Assembly: GCA_045563675.1 (NCBI GenBank)
Contig: JBJLIX010000002.1
Coordinates: forward strand, 575,262 to 639,261
Direction: 5' to 3'
Length of the DNA stretch: 64,000 nucleotides
From: AEGEAN-183 sp045563675
GTDB lineage: Bacteria > Pseudomonadota > Gammaproteobacteria > Magnimaribacterales > Magnimaribacteraceae
Numbering within the stretch: the stretch's first letter is position 1; each line of letters begins with the position of its first letter. Of the stretch, positions 18,660 to 26,223 are shown in pieces. The translations under genes were made by a program, and so were the position numbers. The notes beneath the pieces are model-generated. The model made no database searches, was not told where the DNA came from, and saw only the letters and a list, made by a program, of their open reading frames with translations.

Positions 18660-19889
18660 TTAAAGGTTTCCTCCAAACCATCGAGTCAATCTATTTAGTA
18701 TATTTTTGTCTCTATGGATATAGTTCATATGGTCTTCTTGCAATTGTTTATGGCCATACATTAGTAAGCCAACAGCAGTTGCATAAACAGGGTTATGGAT
18801 AATCTCTGTAAAGCCTCCTAGAGTGTTAGGTGAACCTATTCTCACTGGAGAATGGAAAACTTCTTCTGCAAGTTCTACAGCACCCTCAACTTTTGAAGCA
18901 CCTCCTGTCAGTACAATTCCTGCAGGAATAATTTGATCAAAACCACTGGAAGTTAGATGTTGTTGAGCTAAACTAAAAATCTCCACGTACCTTCTTTCTA
19001 ATACATCAGATAAGGTCTGTCTGGACATTTCTCTTTCTGGCCTGCCCCCCATACCTGAAACCATCATCACCTCATCAGGTTGCGTTAAAGAACTAACAGC
19101 ACACCCGTATCTTTGTTTAATTTCTTCTGCTTGCGTTGGAGGCGTCCTCAGTGCATTAGCTATATCATTTGTTACATGATCTCCAGCTATTGGGATAACA
19201 TCAGTAAAGGATATTGATCCTTCTGTAAAAACAGCTATATCTGTTGTTCCACAACCAATATCAATTAGGCATACTCCTAATTCCCTCTCATCTTTTGTGA
19301 GTACTGAATAACTAGAGGCAAGTTGCTCTAAAACAAAACCTTCTATATTTAAACCGCAAGAAGATACACAGGTATGAATATTTTGAGAGGCATTTTCACT
19401 ACAAGTTACTAAATGAACTTTAGCTTCTAACCTAGCTCCTGCCATTCCAAAAGGTTCTTTTATTCCTGGTTGGCTATCAATAATATAATCTCTTGGTAAA
19501 ACGTGAAGTAGCTTTTGATCAGCTGGTATTGCCATTGCTTGAGCAGTCTCAATAACCCTGTCTACATCACTATATCTAACCTCACCATCCTTAATAGCTA
19601 CTACGCCATTTGAGTTAAGTCCTTTGATGTGGCTCCCAGAAATACCTACATAACATGAACTTATATGACAACCTGCCATGGACTCTGCTTCTTGAATAGA
19701 TTTCTTAATTGCAAGAGTCGTTGACTCTATATCCACAACAACTCCGTTTCTTAAACCTCTTGAAGGCTGTGTACCTAAACCAGTAATTTCTAGATTGCCT
19801 TCATTATCTACTTCAGCTACTACAGCTACTACTTTAGAGGTTCCAACATCTAGGCCAACTAACATCTCATTTTGATTAACTCCACTCAT
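18660..19889 (-). CDS. ftsA: cell division protein FtsA
   Basis: A 409-residue actin-like protein tethering FtsZ to the membrane. Phosphate-binding motifs LVGLDVGTSKVVAVV, VCLIDIGCGTTDIAVF and GIVLTGGASKVEG are visible, and the C terminus (residues about 395-409, RLTRWFGGNL) is an amphipathic membrane-targeting helix. A strong GGAGG precedes the ATG. Located between ftsQ and ftsZ as usual, although the whole block has moved. Confidence 0.97.
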   Translation of the reverse strand: MSGVNQNEMLVGLDVGTSKVVAVVAEVDNEGNLEITGLGTQPSRGLRNGVVVDIESTTLAIKKSIQEAESMAGCHISSCYVGISGSHIKGLNSNGVVAIKDGEVRYSDVDRVIETAQAMAIPADQKLLHVLPRDYIIDSQPGIKEPFGMAGARLEAKVHLVTCSENASQNIHTCVSSCGLNIEGFVLEQLASSYSVLTKDERELGVCLIDIGCGTTDIAVFTEGSISFTDVIPIAGDHVTNDIANALRTPPTQAEEIKQRYGCAVSSLTQPDEVMMVSGMGGRPEREMSRQTLSDVLERRYVEIFSLAQQHLTSSGFDQIIPAGIVLTGGASKVEGAVELAEEVFHSPVRIGSPNTLGGFTEIIHNPVYATAVGLLMYGHKQLQEDHMNYIHRDKNILNRLTRWFGGNL

Positions 19890-19901
19890 ATTTTCTCCTC
19901 C

Positions 19902-20567
19902 TTAATTAAAAAGAATAGAAATACCATTCCTATACCTAAAATCCATTGTTTTGATATCATTAAGTTTTCCTGAGAACAGCTCGAACGAGATAAAACCCTC
20001 GAGACGTTCAAGCTGTTCCCGGAAATTCTTTTTAGAGAAAGTCATTTCAATGCCATTGGTTGTAGTAATTAATAAATAACCTGCTGGGCTTAAAATGACA
20101 CTCCCTATTGTTGCTCCAAATCTGTTTAGTTGAGCTTGCACTCTTCTAGATAAATCAAGTAATTCATACTTCTTTTCTTCAGGCCCTATTAAGGTCATCA
20201 AATCAATTTCTTTAACTTCATTTTCAGGATTTATTAGAATTCCAGATTGAGTAATAAATTTTCTATCTTTCCATCTTGCAATTGGCTGATGTTCTTTAAT
20301 CTTAAGTTCATATTTATTAGGCCACTTTCTTTTCGATTGAAAAGAGTAAACCCAGCTCTTTTGATATAACTTATTTAGAGAGTATTCCTTCTTGGAAGGC
20401 TCATCTAGTACCAATTTAATAAAAGCGTCTCTTATCTGATCTTGGCTACTCATCATAGAATGTTGAGAAGTAAAAGAAATTTCTATTTCATTAGGATTAT
20501 TAAGTATTTCACTATCTGAGCAACCAAAGAAAAGAGTAAGTAGAGAAACTAAAGCTATTTTTTTCAT
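19902..20567 (-). CDS. ftsQ: divisome protein FtsQ with lipoprotein-like N terminus
   Basis: A 221-residue protein recognised as FtsQ by the beta-domain pattern: KSWVYSFQSKRKWPNKYELK, EHQPIARWKD, a GPEEKKYELLDL segment, LLITTTNGIEMTF, and a C-terminal MDFRYRNGISILF. These match the usual PWV..V..RRWPD, E..PVARW, NG..L.LG and DLRY.NG pattern. Normal FtsQ has a cytoplasmic tail and a full transmembrane helix. Here only about 12 hydrophobic residues follow two lysines, ending in FFGC with Cys16, which looks like a lipoprotein signal. FtsQ bridges early and late divisome proteins via FtsL and FtsB. The ATG overlaps the ftsL stop by 4 bases, fixing this start. Confidence 0.86.
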   Translation of the reverse strand: MKKIALVSLLTLFFGCSDSEILNNPNEIEISFTSQHSMMSSQDQIRDAFIKLVLDEPSKKEYSLNKLYQKSWVYSFQSKRKWPNKYELKIKEHQPIARWKDRKFITQSGILINPENEVKEIDLMTLIGPEEKKYELLDLSRRVQAQLNRFGATIGSVILSPAGYLLITTTNGIEMTFSKKNFREQLERLEGFISFELFSGKLNDIKTMDFRYRNGISILFN

Positions 20568-20854
20568 TTAGCTATTGCCTTTAAATTAATTTTAATTTGT
20601 TCTTTCTGTGTTGGGGAATGCATTGCAAGCTTATCTGTAGCCACCTCTCTAATAGTGATTTGGTTTCTAAAATATTCAACTTCACTTAACAGAACATTTG
20701 ATCTAAATGAAAGCTCTTCATATTTAATATTAAGGTCCTCTAGCTTGGAAAAAGTTGTCCTATAGTCATAAATTTGAGCTATTAAATGAAAGTAACTTCC
20801 GAACAAGAAGAAAATTAAAAAAGGTAGGGCAACAAGATAATTGAGTTTCTTCAT
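20564..20854 (-). CDS. ftsL: cell division protein FtsL
   Basis: A 96-residue bitopic protein: short basic N terminus, one membrane segment at about residues 7-26, then a periplasmic coiled coil ending in LAMHSPTQKEQIKI, which fits the conserved LGM..P end of FtsL. It forms the FtsQ-FtsL-FtsB complex that activates FtsW-FtsI. One base follows the rsmH stop; its stop overlaps ftsQ. Identification rests on size, topology and position. Confidence 0.87.
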   Translation of the reverse strand: MKKLNYLVALPFLIFFLFGSYFHLIAQIYDYRTTFSKLEDLNIKYEELSFRSNVLLSEVEYFRNQITIREVATDKLAMHSPTQKEQIKINLKAIAK

Positions 20855-20855
20855 C

Positions 20856-21740
20856 TTATGTAACCCTCTCTGCAGTTCTTAAAATGGCACTTCTACTTCT
20901 AGGGTTCAGTTTAATCTCTTCTTTATTTGGTCTAATAAAATTTTTACCTACCTTCTGAAAGCTAAAACTTGAAGTCTGATAATCTTTACCTTGAATAAAT
21001 CTTTTAACAATCCTGTCCTCTAAGGAATGAAAACTAATAACAACTAACCTGCCCCCTTCCCTTAAAATGCTTCCTGCTGCATATAGAACCTTTCTCAACT
21101 CTTCTATTTCAGAATTGACTTCCATTCTTATTGCTCTAAAAGTATTTGTAGAGGGGTGCTTTTTTGAAGATCCAGGTTTACAGCTTTTTATTATTTCTGA
21201 AAGATGTTTAGTTGAATTAATTGGTTTTACTTCCCTTTCTCTACATATCCTATCTGCTATTTTTTTTGATCTTCTCTCTTCTCCTTTCTCCCATAAAACT
21301 CTTGCGATTTGTTCCTTAGAAGTTTCATTTATCCAATCCTTAGCAGAAAAACTATCATTTTTATTCATCCTCATATCTAAAGGACCTAAAGACTGGAAAC
21401 TAAAACCCCTCTCAGGGTCATCTAACTGCTTGGAAGAAATACCTAAGTCTAAAAATATTCCGTCTATAGTCTTATCAGAAAAGTGATCTTGTAGATTACC
21501 AAAATTGTCATGAATAAAAGTAAACCTTTTATCTTCTTTACTTAGCGCTCTTGCATAAGAAGAAGATTCAAAATCTCTATCTAAAGACGTTAAAGCTGCA
21601 TTTGATTCTAAATTTCCTAATATAGCCTTGGTATGGCCGCCCAGACCAAAAGTGCAATCAATATAGTTACCTTTCTTGTCCAATATGAGATTGTTAATTA
21701 CTTCTTTTACCATAACTGCTTCATGGTTCTCGCGGTTCAT
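20856..21740 (-). CDS. rsmH: 16S rRNA (cytosine1402-N4)-methyltransferase RsmH
   Basis: A 294-residue methyltransferase (formerly MraW). It begins ENHEAVMVKEVI, with SAM-binding IDCTFGLGGHTKAIL, then DGIFLDLGISSKQLDDPERG, FSFQSLGPLDMRM, TFRAIRMEVNSE and VVISFHSLEDRIVK. It modifies C1402 of 16S rRNA in the decoding centre; RsmI, encoded nearby, adds the 2'-O-methyl to the same nucleotide. Its ATG overlaps the mraZ stop (TAATG). Confidence 0.98.
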   Translation of the reverse strand: MNRENHEAVMVKEVINNLILDKKGNYIDCTFGLGGHTKAILGNLESNAALTSLDRDFESSSYARALSKEDKRFTFIHDNFGNLQDHFSDKTIDGIFLDLGISSKQLDDPERGFSFQSLGPLDMRMNKNDSFSAKDWINETSKEQIARVLWEKGEERRSKKIADRICREREVKPINSTKHLSEIIKSCKPGSSKKHPSTNTFRAIRMEVNSEIEELRKVLYAAGSILREGGRLVVISFHSLEDRIVKRFIQGKDYQTSSFSFQKVGKNFIRPNKEEIKLNPRSRSAILRTAERVT

Positions 21741-22219
21741 TAAAAGGGTATCTCCTCTAAAACTGAAGGTAGGTCAGATAGTAGCTTTTCTCCTTCTACC
21801 TGAAGACCAGCTTCTTTTTTCTTCCAATTCTCCAAATTCCACAGCTCAAACTTAGATCCCATTCCTATTAACGCTACTTGTTTACCCGCTTTTAGCGTTG
21901 CAAATTCCCTTAAAGGCTGAGGTATTAATAAAAGCATTCTTTCTGTAACTTCAAAGTCACTTAAAGATGCACTTCCAAGTATTTTCCATTGCATGGCTCT
22001 AATCTTTTCATTTAAGCCACCTAGATCTTCGAATTTTGAAGTAATCTCTTTCCAAAGTTTGCCAGGATAAATTAATAATGAAGGGTATTGGGGGTCTTTG
22101 GTAACCGCTATAGAACCTTCGCAGCTTTGTCTGAGATGATCTCTGTATTTTGCAGGTATAACTATTCTTCCCTTGTTGTCTAGGGTTAAAAAACTAGATC
22201 CATATATACTTAAACTCAT
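21740..22219 (-). CDS. mraZ: transcriptional regulator MraZ
   Basis: A 159-residue protein (family usually 140-152) with two SpoVT/AbrB-like domains: SSFLTLDNKGRIVIPAKYRDHL near the N terminus and ERMLLLIPQPLREFATL in the second half. MraZ binds direct repeats upstream of its own gene and regulates the dcw operon. The sequence upstream carries 10-bp spaced repeats (separate entry), which supports autoregulation here. Confidence 0.97.
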   Translation of the reverse strand: MSLSIYGSSFLTLDNKGRIVIPAKYRDHLRQSCEGSIAVTKDPQYPSLLIYPGKLWKEITSKFEDLGGLNEKIRAMQWKILGSASLSDFEVTERMLLLIPQPLREFATLKAGKQVALIGMGSKFELWNLENWKKKEAGLQVEGEKLLSDLPSVLEEIPF

Positions 22220-22245
22220 TTCTTGTAAGAAAAAAATTAATAAGC

Positions 22246-22285
22246 GTCACATTCTTGTACACTTCTACACACTTTCTCACACTTT
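22246..22285 (-). promoter_or_regulatory. four 10-bp MraZ operator boxes upstream of mraZ
   Basis: Read on the minus strand, four consecutive 10-bp units are aaagtgtgag, aaagtgtgta, gaagtgtaca and agaatgtgac. Three share AAGTGT in exact register (plus-strand acactt at 22259, 22269 and 22279); the fourth is degenerate. They lie 27-66 bases before the mraZ ATG. The pattern fits MraZ direct-repeat operators, closest to the AAAGTG[T/G]NNN form described for Mollicutes as I recall it, rather than the TGGG-core boxes of E. coli. Confidence 0.75.
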
Positions 22286-22373
22286 TTTGATAATTACAAC
22301 AAATTTTAGCTTACTAAATACACATCCAAGTTAGTTATTCTTAAATTAATTATTTGACCAGAATTTGGGGGTT

Positions 22374-22699
22374 GAGCTGACTTATAAGCCGGGTTCTGTC
22401 ATGGATAATCATTCATCTAGATTTTGTGTCACCACAAAACTCAAGCAACCTACCCAGGTTCAGCTAGGACAAGCTATAGAACCTCTATTTGGTCTTGCTC
22501 CAGAAGGGGTTTGCCATGCCATAAATGTTACCATTTATGCGGTGCGCTCTTACCGCACCTTTTCACCCTTACCTATAAAAGAAGGCGGTTTAACTTTCTG
22601 TGGCACTTTCCGTAGATTTACATCTCCCAGGTGTTACCTGGCTTCTTGTCCTTGGAGCCCGGACTTTCCTCTCTTTTAGAGCGATTATCTAGTCAGCTC
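22374..22699 (-). ncRNA. rnpB: RNase P RNA (M1 RNA, class A)
   Basis: The minus strand contains the canonical elements in order: GAGGAAAGTCCGGGCTCC near the 5' end, GCCAGGTAACACCTGG, AAGGGTGAAAAGGTGCGGTA with AGAGCGCACC, CAAGACCAAATAGAGGTTC, and near the 3' end GACAGAACCCGGCTTATA. The ends GAGCTGAC and GTCAGCTC pair perfectly to form P1. It is the catalytic RNA that matures tRNA 5' ends. Position between rsmI and mraZ is the standard gammaproteobacterial location. Confidence 0.98.
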
Positions 22700-22705
22700 A
22701 AATAA

Positions 22706-22711
22706 ATTATA
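22706..22711 (-). promoter_or_regulatory. -10 box of the rnpB promoter
   Basis: A perfect TATAAT on the minus strand ends 7 bases before the first base of P1 of RNase P RNA. No good TTGACA is seen 17 bases upstream, only a T-rich hexamer. Sufficient for a candidate promoter, with the -10 element carrying most of the evidence. Confidence 0.55.
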
Positions 22712-22734
22712 TACCCTTGAATACAAGTAAAAAA

Positions 22735-23589
22735 TTAATTTTCTTTAATTAAATATTCATATAGATAGTTTTTCTTTAATCCAAAGGCTTTTGAAGTTAA
22801 ACGAGCGGTCTCTTTTTTTGATTTTTTTAACAACAATATTTTTAAAATTTCTTTCTGTGCATTATTTAATTTATAGTCATTCTCAGTTATCAGTCTTCCT
22901 TGTATGATTAGAACAAACTCTCCTTTTAAAATTAAAAGCTCATCTTGAGATTTTAACTCTCCTAATACATCCTTTAATTTACCTCTATAAAAAGATTCAT
23001 GTAGTTTTGTCATCTCCCTAGCTACAAAAACAATTCTGGTAGGGTCAAAATTAGAAAGCTCTGAAAGAAATTTGATAATATTTCTTTTTGACTCAAAAAC
23101 TATGCTTGTTCTTTCTTCATTGAATAATTCTTCAATAAAAATATCACGGGCTTTTCTTTGTTTAGGAGGAAATCCTTTAAAAATAAATTCATGAGATGGA
23201 ATTCCTGAAACACTTAATGCCGAGGTTAGAGATGAGGGTCCAGGAACTGGTATAACAGGTATTTTTTCTTCTCTAGCTGTTCTTACTAACAGAAAACCTG
23301 GATCAGAAATTAGAGGGGTTCCAGCATCACTAATTAAAGCAATATTTTTACCTTTTTTTAATTTATCTATAAATTTATCTAATTTCTCTTTTTCAGAGAA
23401 TTGATGATAAGAAATTATATTTGTTTGAATATCATATTTTCTGAAAAGTTTTTTAGAAATTCTAGTATCTTCTGCAGCACATAGATCTGCTTCCCTTAAG
23501 CAGTCAAGAGCCCTCTTAGAAATATCATCTAAATTTCCTATAGGAGTAGCCACTATATAGAGAGAGCCAAATTTAGTATTCTTATCCAC
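22735..23589 (-). CDS. rsmI: 16S rRNA (cytidine1402-2'-O)-methyltransferase RsmI
   Basis: A 284-residue tetrapyrrole-methylase-fold enzyme. Motifs: SLYIVATPIGNLDDIS, AAEDTRISKKL, ALISDAGTPLISDPG and PVPGPSSLTSALSVSG. It methylates the ribose of C1402, the nucleotide also modified by RsmH. The GTG start (plus-strand cac at 23587-23589) is one base from the GTG of the divergent lpoA, so there is no spacer to hold a promoter between them. Confidence 0.96.
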   Translation of the reverse strand: MDKNTKFGSLYIVATPIGNLDDISKRALDCLREADLCAAEDTRISKKLFRKYDIQTNIISYHQFSEKEKLDKFIDKLKKGKNIALISDAGTPLISDPGFLLVRTAREEKIPVIPVPGPSSLTSALSVSGIPSHEFIFKGFPPKQRKARDIFIEELFNEERTSIVFESKRNIIKFLSELSNFDPTRIVFVAREMTKLHESFYRGKLKDVLGELKSQDELLILKGEFVLIIQGRLITENDYKLNNAQKEILKILLLKKSKKETARLTSKAFGLKKNYLYEYLIKEN

Positions 23590-23590
23590 T

Positions 23591-24739
23591 GTGAATCATT
23601 ATAAGAAATTAGTTATTCTTTTATTCTGCTTAATATATACAAGTAGTTGTAGTAATAATTTTGTTATCAATCCTAACATTAAGCAGGGTTTTGTTCCTAT
23701 TGAAAAACCAAAAGTTAATTATAAGTACAATAAACTACCTAAAATAATAAATATAATCTTAGAAAATTCATATGAAGAATCCTCAGCTCAATTTACTAAA
23801 GGGGTTATAACAAATTACTTTTATCACAAAGAAACTAAGGGCTATTCTCCTAAGCTCAATTTTTTTTACTTAGATAAGCCGGGTTTAGATAACTGCAATT
23901 TAAAGAAGTTAAAAAGCAACCATTCAATATTATTCATTAATTTAGAGTTTTATCAGAAAATTCAAAAAAACTGTTTGAAAGAAATCCTTAATTTGAAGGG
24001 AGTTATAGTAAATCTTGAAAATAAGGAAATAGAAAAGAGTAATGTTCTAAATGTAAGAAGAACCAAAGATTTTATAGATATTCTTAGCTTTGCAAGAAAT
24101 AAGAATAAGTCATCTCTTATAATGAGTGATAAACCAAAGGGGCAAGAAAGCTTTATTGAAAGTACCTGGAAAGATTTAGGAGGAAATGTAATCTTCTCAA
24201 ATAAACAGGAAGGAACAAATAGAAGCTTGTCTGAACTATTATTACTAGAAAGTAGCAAAGAAAGAAAAAGGAGATTATCAAGAAGCCTGTCTACCCCCCT
24301 AGAAAGCACTCCAAGGAGAAGAAATGACCTAGACTCATTGATTATTTCTAGCTCTATATCTAAAGCTAGGAGTCTAAAACCTGAACTTGATTATAATTTC
24401 GGTGAGTCTTTAGCGGTATATTTCATACCTGAGTGGGATAACAATGAAGTTTACTCTAAAAGGGAGCTAGATCTTAATGATATTTATTTGGTTGACATGC
24501 CCTGGATGTTTAACACCCAGTCTTATGTTTCAGAAAGGAACTCCCTTAAAAGAAATAGAAATTTTGCTTTAGGCTTTGATTCATTAGAAACCTTATTACT
24601 TAAATTAAACCCTTCAAGTTCCAATAAGTTTGTTTATAAAGGTTTATCAGGCCAAATAACTTACCAAAAAGGTAACTTAAAAAGAAAATCTTTAAAGGTT
24701 CAAGTGAAAGAAGGAGATTTCGAATTTATAGACTACTAA
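23591..24739 (+). CDS. lpoA: penicillin-binding protein activator LpoA, short form
   Basis: A 382-residue predicted outer-membrane lipoprotein: Lys-Lys, a hydrophobic stretch, then TSSC with Cys20. The C-terminal LpoA domain is recognisable from ESSKERKRRLSRSL, PRRRNDLDSLIISSS, ARSLKPELDYNFG and DIYLVDMPWMF. LpoA stimulates PBP1A from the outer membrane. E. coli LpoA is about 680 residues with an N-terminal TPR-like domain; that half appears to be missing. GTG start. It converges on sspA with a 2-base gap. Location beside rsmI is the usual one. Confidence 0.88.
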   Translation: MNHYKKLVILLFCLIYTSSCSNNFVINPNIKQGFVPIEKPKVNYKYNKLPKIINIILENSYEESSAQFTKGVITNYFYHKETKGYSPKLNFFYLDKPGLDNCNLKKLKSNHSILFINLEFYQKIQKNCLKEILNLKGVIVNLENKEIEKSNVLNVRRTKDFIDILSFARNKNKSSLIMSDKPKGQESFIESTWKDLGGNVIFSNKQEGTNRSLSELLLLESSKERKRRLSRSLSTPLESTPRRRNDLDSLIISSSISKARSLKPELDYNFGESLAVYFIPEWDNNEVYSKRELDLNDIYLVDMPWMFNTQSYVSERNSLKRNRNFALGFDSLETLLLKLNPSSSNKFVYKGLSGQITYQKGNLKRKSLKVQVKEGDFEFIDY

Positions 24740-24741
24740 GC

Positions 24742-25380
24742 TTAAACTGAGCGAATCTCTCTTTCTGTTTCAGATAAACTTTCTAAAAAAGATGTTCTTG
24801 TAAACACCCTCTTCATATACTCATTTATAGGTTTACTCTTAGCATCATTAGGTATATCTATCCCCACTAAAGGCAACCTCCAAAGAATAGGTGCTATACA
24901 GCAATCTACTAAAGAGAATTCTTCATTCATAAAATAGGGTTTTTCTTTAAATATTGGCATAGATCCTACAATAAGCGCTTTTAGAGACTGCCTTGCTTTC
25001 TTAGCCTTAGCTTCCTTTGGATTTAGGTTTAATAATTCATCAAATAGAGAACACCAGTCATTCTCTATCCTTTTTATATAAAGCCTAATGTGAGCTCTAG
25101 ATATTGGGTAGACTGGTAAAAGTGGTGGATGAGGAAACCTCTCATCAAGATACTCCATTAATATCACTGAGTCATAAAGGCATACATCCCTATCTACGAG
25201 CAAAGGTACAGATGCATAAGGACTAAGTTCTAATATTTCACCAGAAAGATTATTTCTATCAGACGTAATTATTTCTGATGAAATACCTTTCTCTTCTAGT
25301 ACTATCCTTACCCTTTGACAATAATGATCATTTGGATCTGAGAATAGAGCCATCGAAGTTCTTCTGCTTAATGAAACCAT
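24742..25380 (-). CDS. sspA: stringent starvation protein A
   Basis: A 212-residue glutathione-S-transferase-fold protein, the same length as E. coli SspA. N-terminal thioredoxin-like part FSDPNDHYCQRVRIVLEEKG and VPLLVDRDVCLYDSVILMEYLDERFPHPPL (seen as a continuous segment at about residues 58-90) are diagnostic. SspA binds RNA polymerase holoenzyme during starvation. It follows petC as in Pseudomonas, but sspB, its usual partner, is missing: lpoA occupies the place. Confidence 0.94.
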   Translation of the reverse strand: MVSLSRRTSMALFSDPNDHYCQRVRIVLEEKGISSEIITSDRNNLSGEILELSPYASVPLLVDRDVCLYDSVILMEYLDERFPHPPLLPVYPISRAHIRLYIKRIENDWCSLFDELLNLNPKEAKAKKARQSLKALIVGSMPIFKEKPYFMNEEFSLVDCCIAPILWRLPLVGIDIPNDAKSKPINEYMKRVFTRTSFLESLSETEREIRSV

Positions 25381-25407
25381 AATTAAATAATTTTAACTCC
25401 TAAATTT

Positions 25408-26223
25408 TTAGTGAACATCCTTTTCGAATTCTCTATATAGTAAAAAGCTTAAAACTGAGAATATAATCAGATACAAAATTACATATTTACCTAAGTACTC
25501 TCTTTCTTCCTTAATGGGATCCGAAACATAAGATAAGAAGTTTGTTAAGTCTCCCATACTAGCATTAAATTGCTCTTGGCTCATCTCGCCTCTCTCAGAA
25601 ACCTCTAGAAATCCACATCTCTCTCCTGTAACAACTTCTCCTGATAAGGGATCTTGCCTTAAACCACCATTAGCTGCTATTAGAGGAACCTCTTTACATA
25701 CACTTTGCTGTATACCTTGTATCTGAGATAAAACATGAGGCATTCCAACATTTTCATAGACTTTATTATTAACGCCAAAAGGTCTTGATTGATCTTCATA
25801 AAAACTTATTAGATAAGTGTAAATCCACTCCTCCCCCCTTAAGGAAGCCTCCAAAGTTAAGTCAGGTGGGGACACCCCAAACCATTCTTTTGAATCTTCT
25901 GCTTCCATACTAATTTGAATCAAATCGCCCATCTTTTGGTCTCCAAATAGTAAATATTCTTCAAAAAGATTCTCTGGTATTTCTAAATCCTTAGCCATTC
26001 TGTTGTATCTAGAATATTTCAAAGAATGACAACCATAACAATAGTTGAAATATATTTTTGCTCCTCTCTGTAAAGAAGCTTTATCACTATGGTCGGCTTG
26101 ATATTCTTCACATTCGCCAAGTTCAGAATTCGCGTCTGCAAGGTATTTCCCACATGCCGCACCTTCAGCAGAGTTGATGTTGAGAGATAGAAATAAGGTC
26201 AAAGTAAATAAAAGATGTTTCAT
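25408..26223 (-). CDS. petC: cytochrome c1 of the bc1 complex
   Basis: A 271-residue protein with an N-terminal signal peptide (to about residue 20, ending NSAEGAA), the haem-binding CYGCHSLKYSRYNRMA near residues 57-72, WFGVSPPDLTLEA, a candidate axial Met in ENVGMPHVL, and a C-terminal membrane anchor at about residues 248-265. It passes electrons from the Rieske protein to soluble cytochrome c. Its ATG overlaps the petB stop. Confidence 0.96.
   Translation of the reverse strand: MKHLLFTLTLFLSLNINSAEGAACGKYLADANSELGECEEYQADHSDKASLQRGAKIYFNYCYGCHSLKYSRYNRMAKDLEIPENLFEEYLLFGDQKMGDLIQISMEAEDSKEWFGVSPPDLTLEASLRGEEWIYTYLISFYEDQSRPFGVNNKVYENVGMPHVLSQIQGIQQSVCKEVPLIAANGGLRQDPLSGEVVTGERCGFLEVSERGEMSQEQFNASMGDLTNFLSYVSDPIKEEREYLGKYVILYLIIFSVLSFLLYREFEKDVH

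Noticed and set aside
20567..20854. The small membrane protein after rsmH taken as FtsB instead of FtsL
   Set aside because: Position after rsmH and the LAMHSPT end fit FtsL; FtsB usually follows eno, which is at the other end of the window.
22286..22373. A sigma-70 promoter for mraZ
   Set aside because: TTGGAT and TAAAAT occur but only 15 bases apart, and other pairs are no better; I could not select one.
22365..22679. Two open frames on the plus strand over this stretch
   Set aside because: They are chance translations of the antisense of RNase P RNA, whose structure and conserved motifs explain the region.
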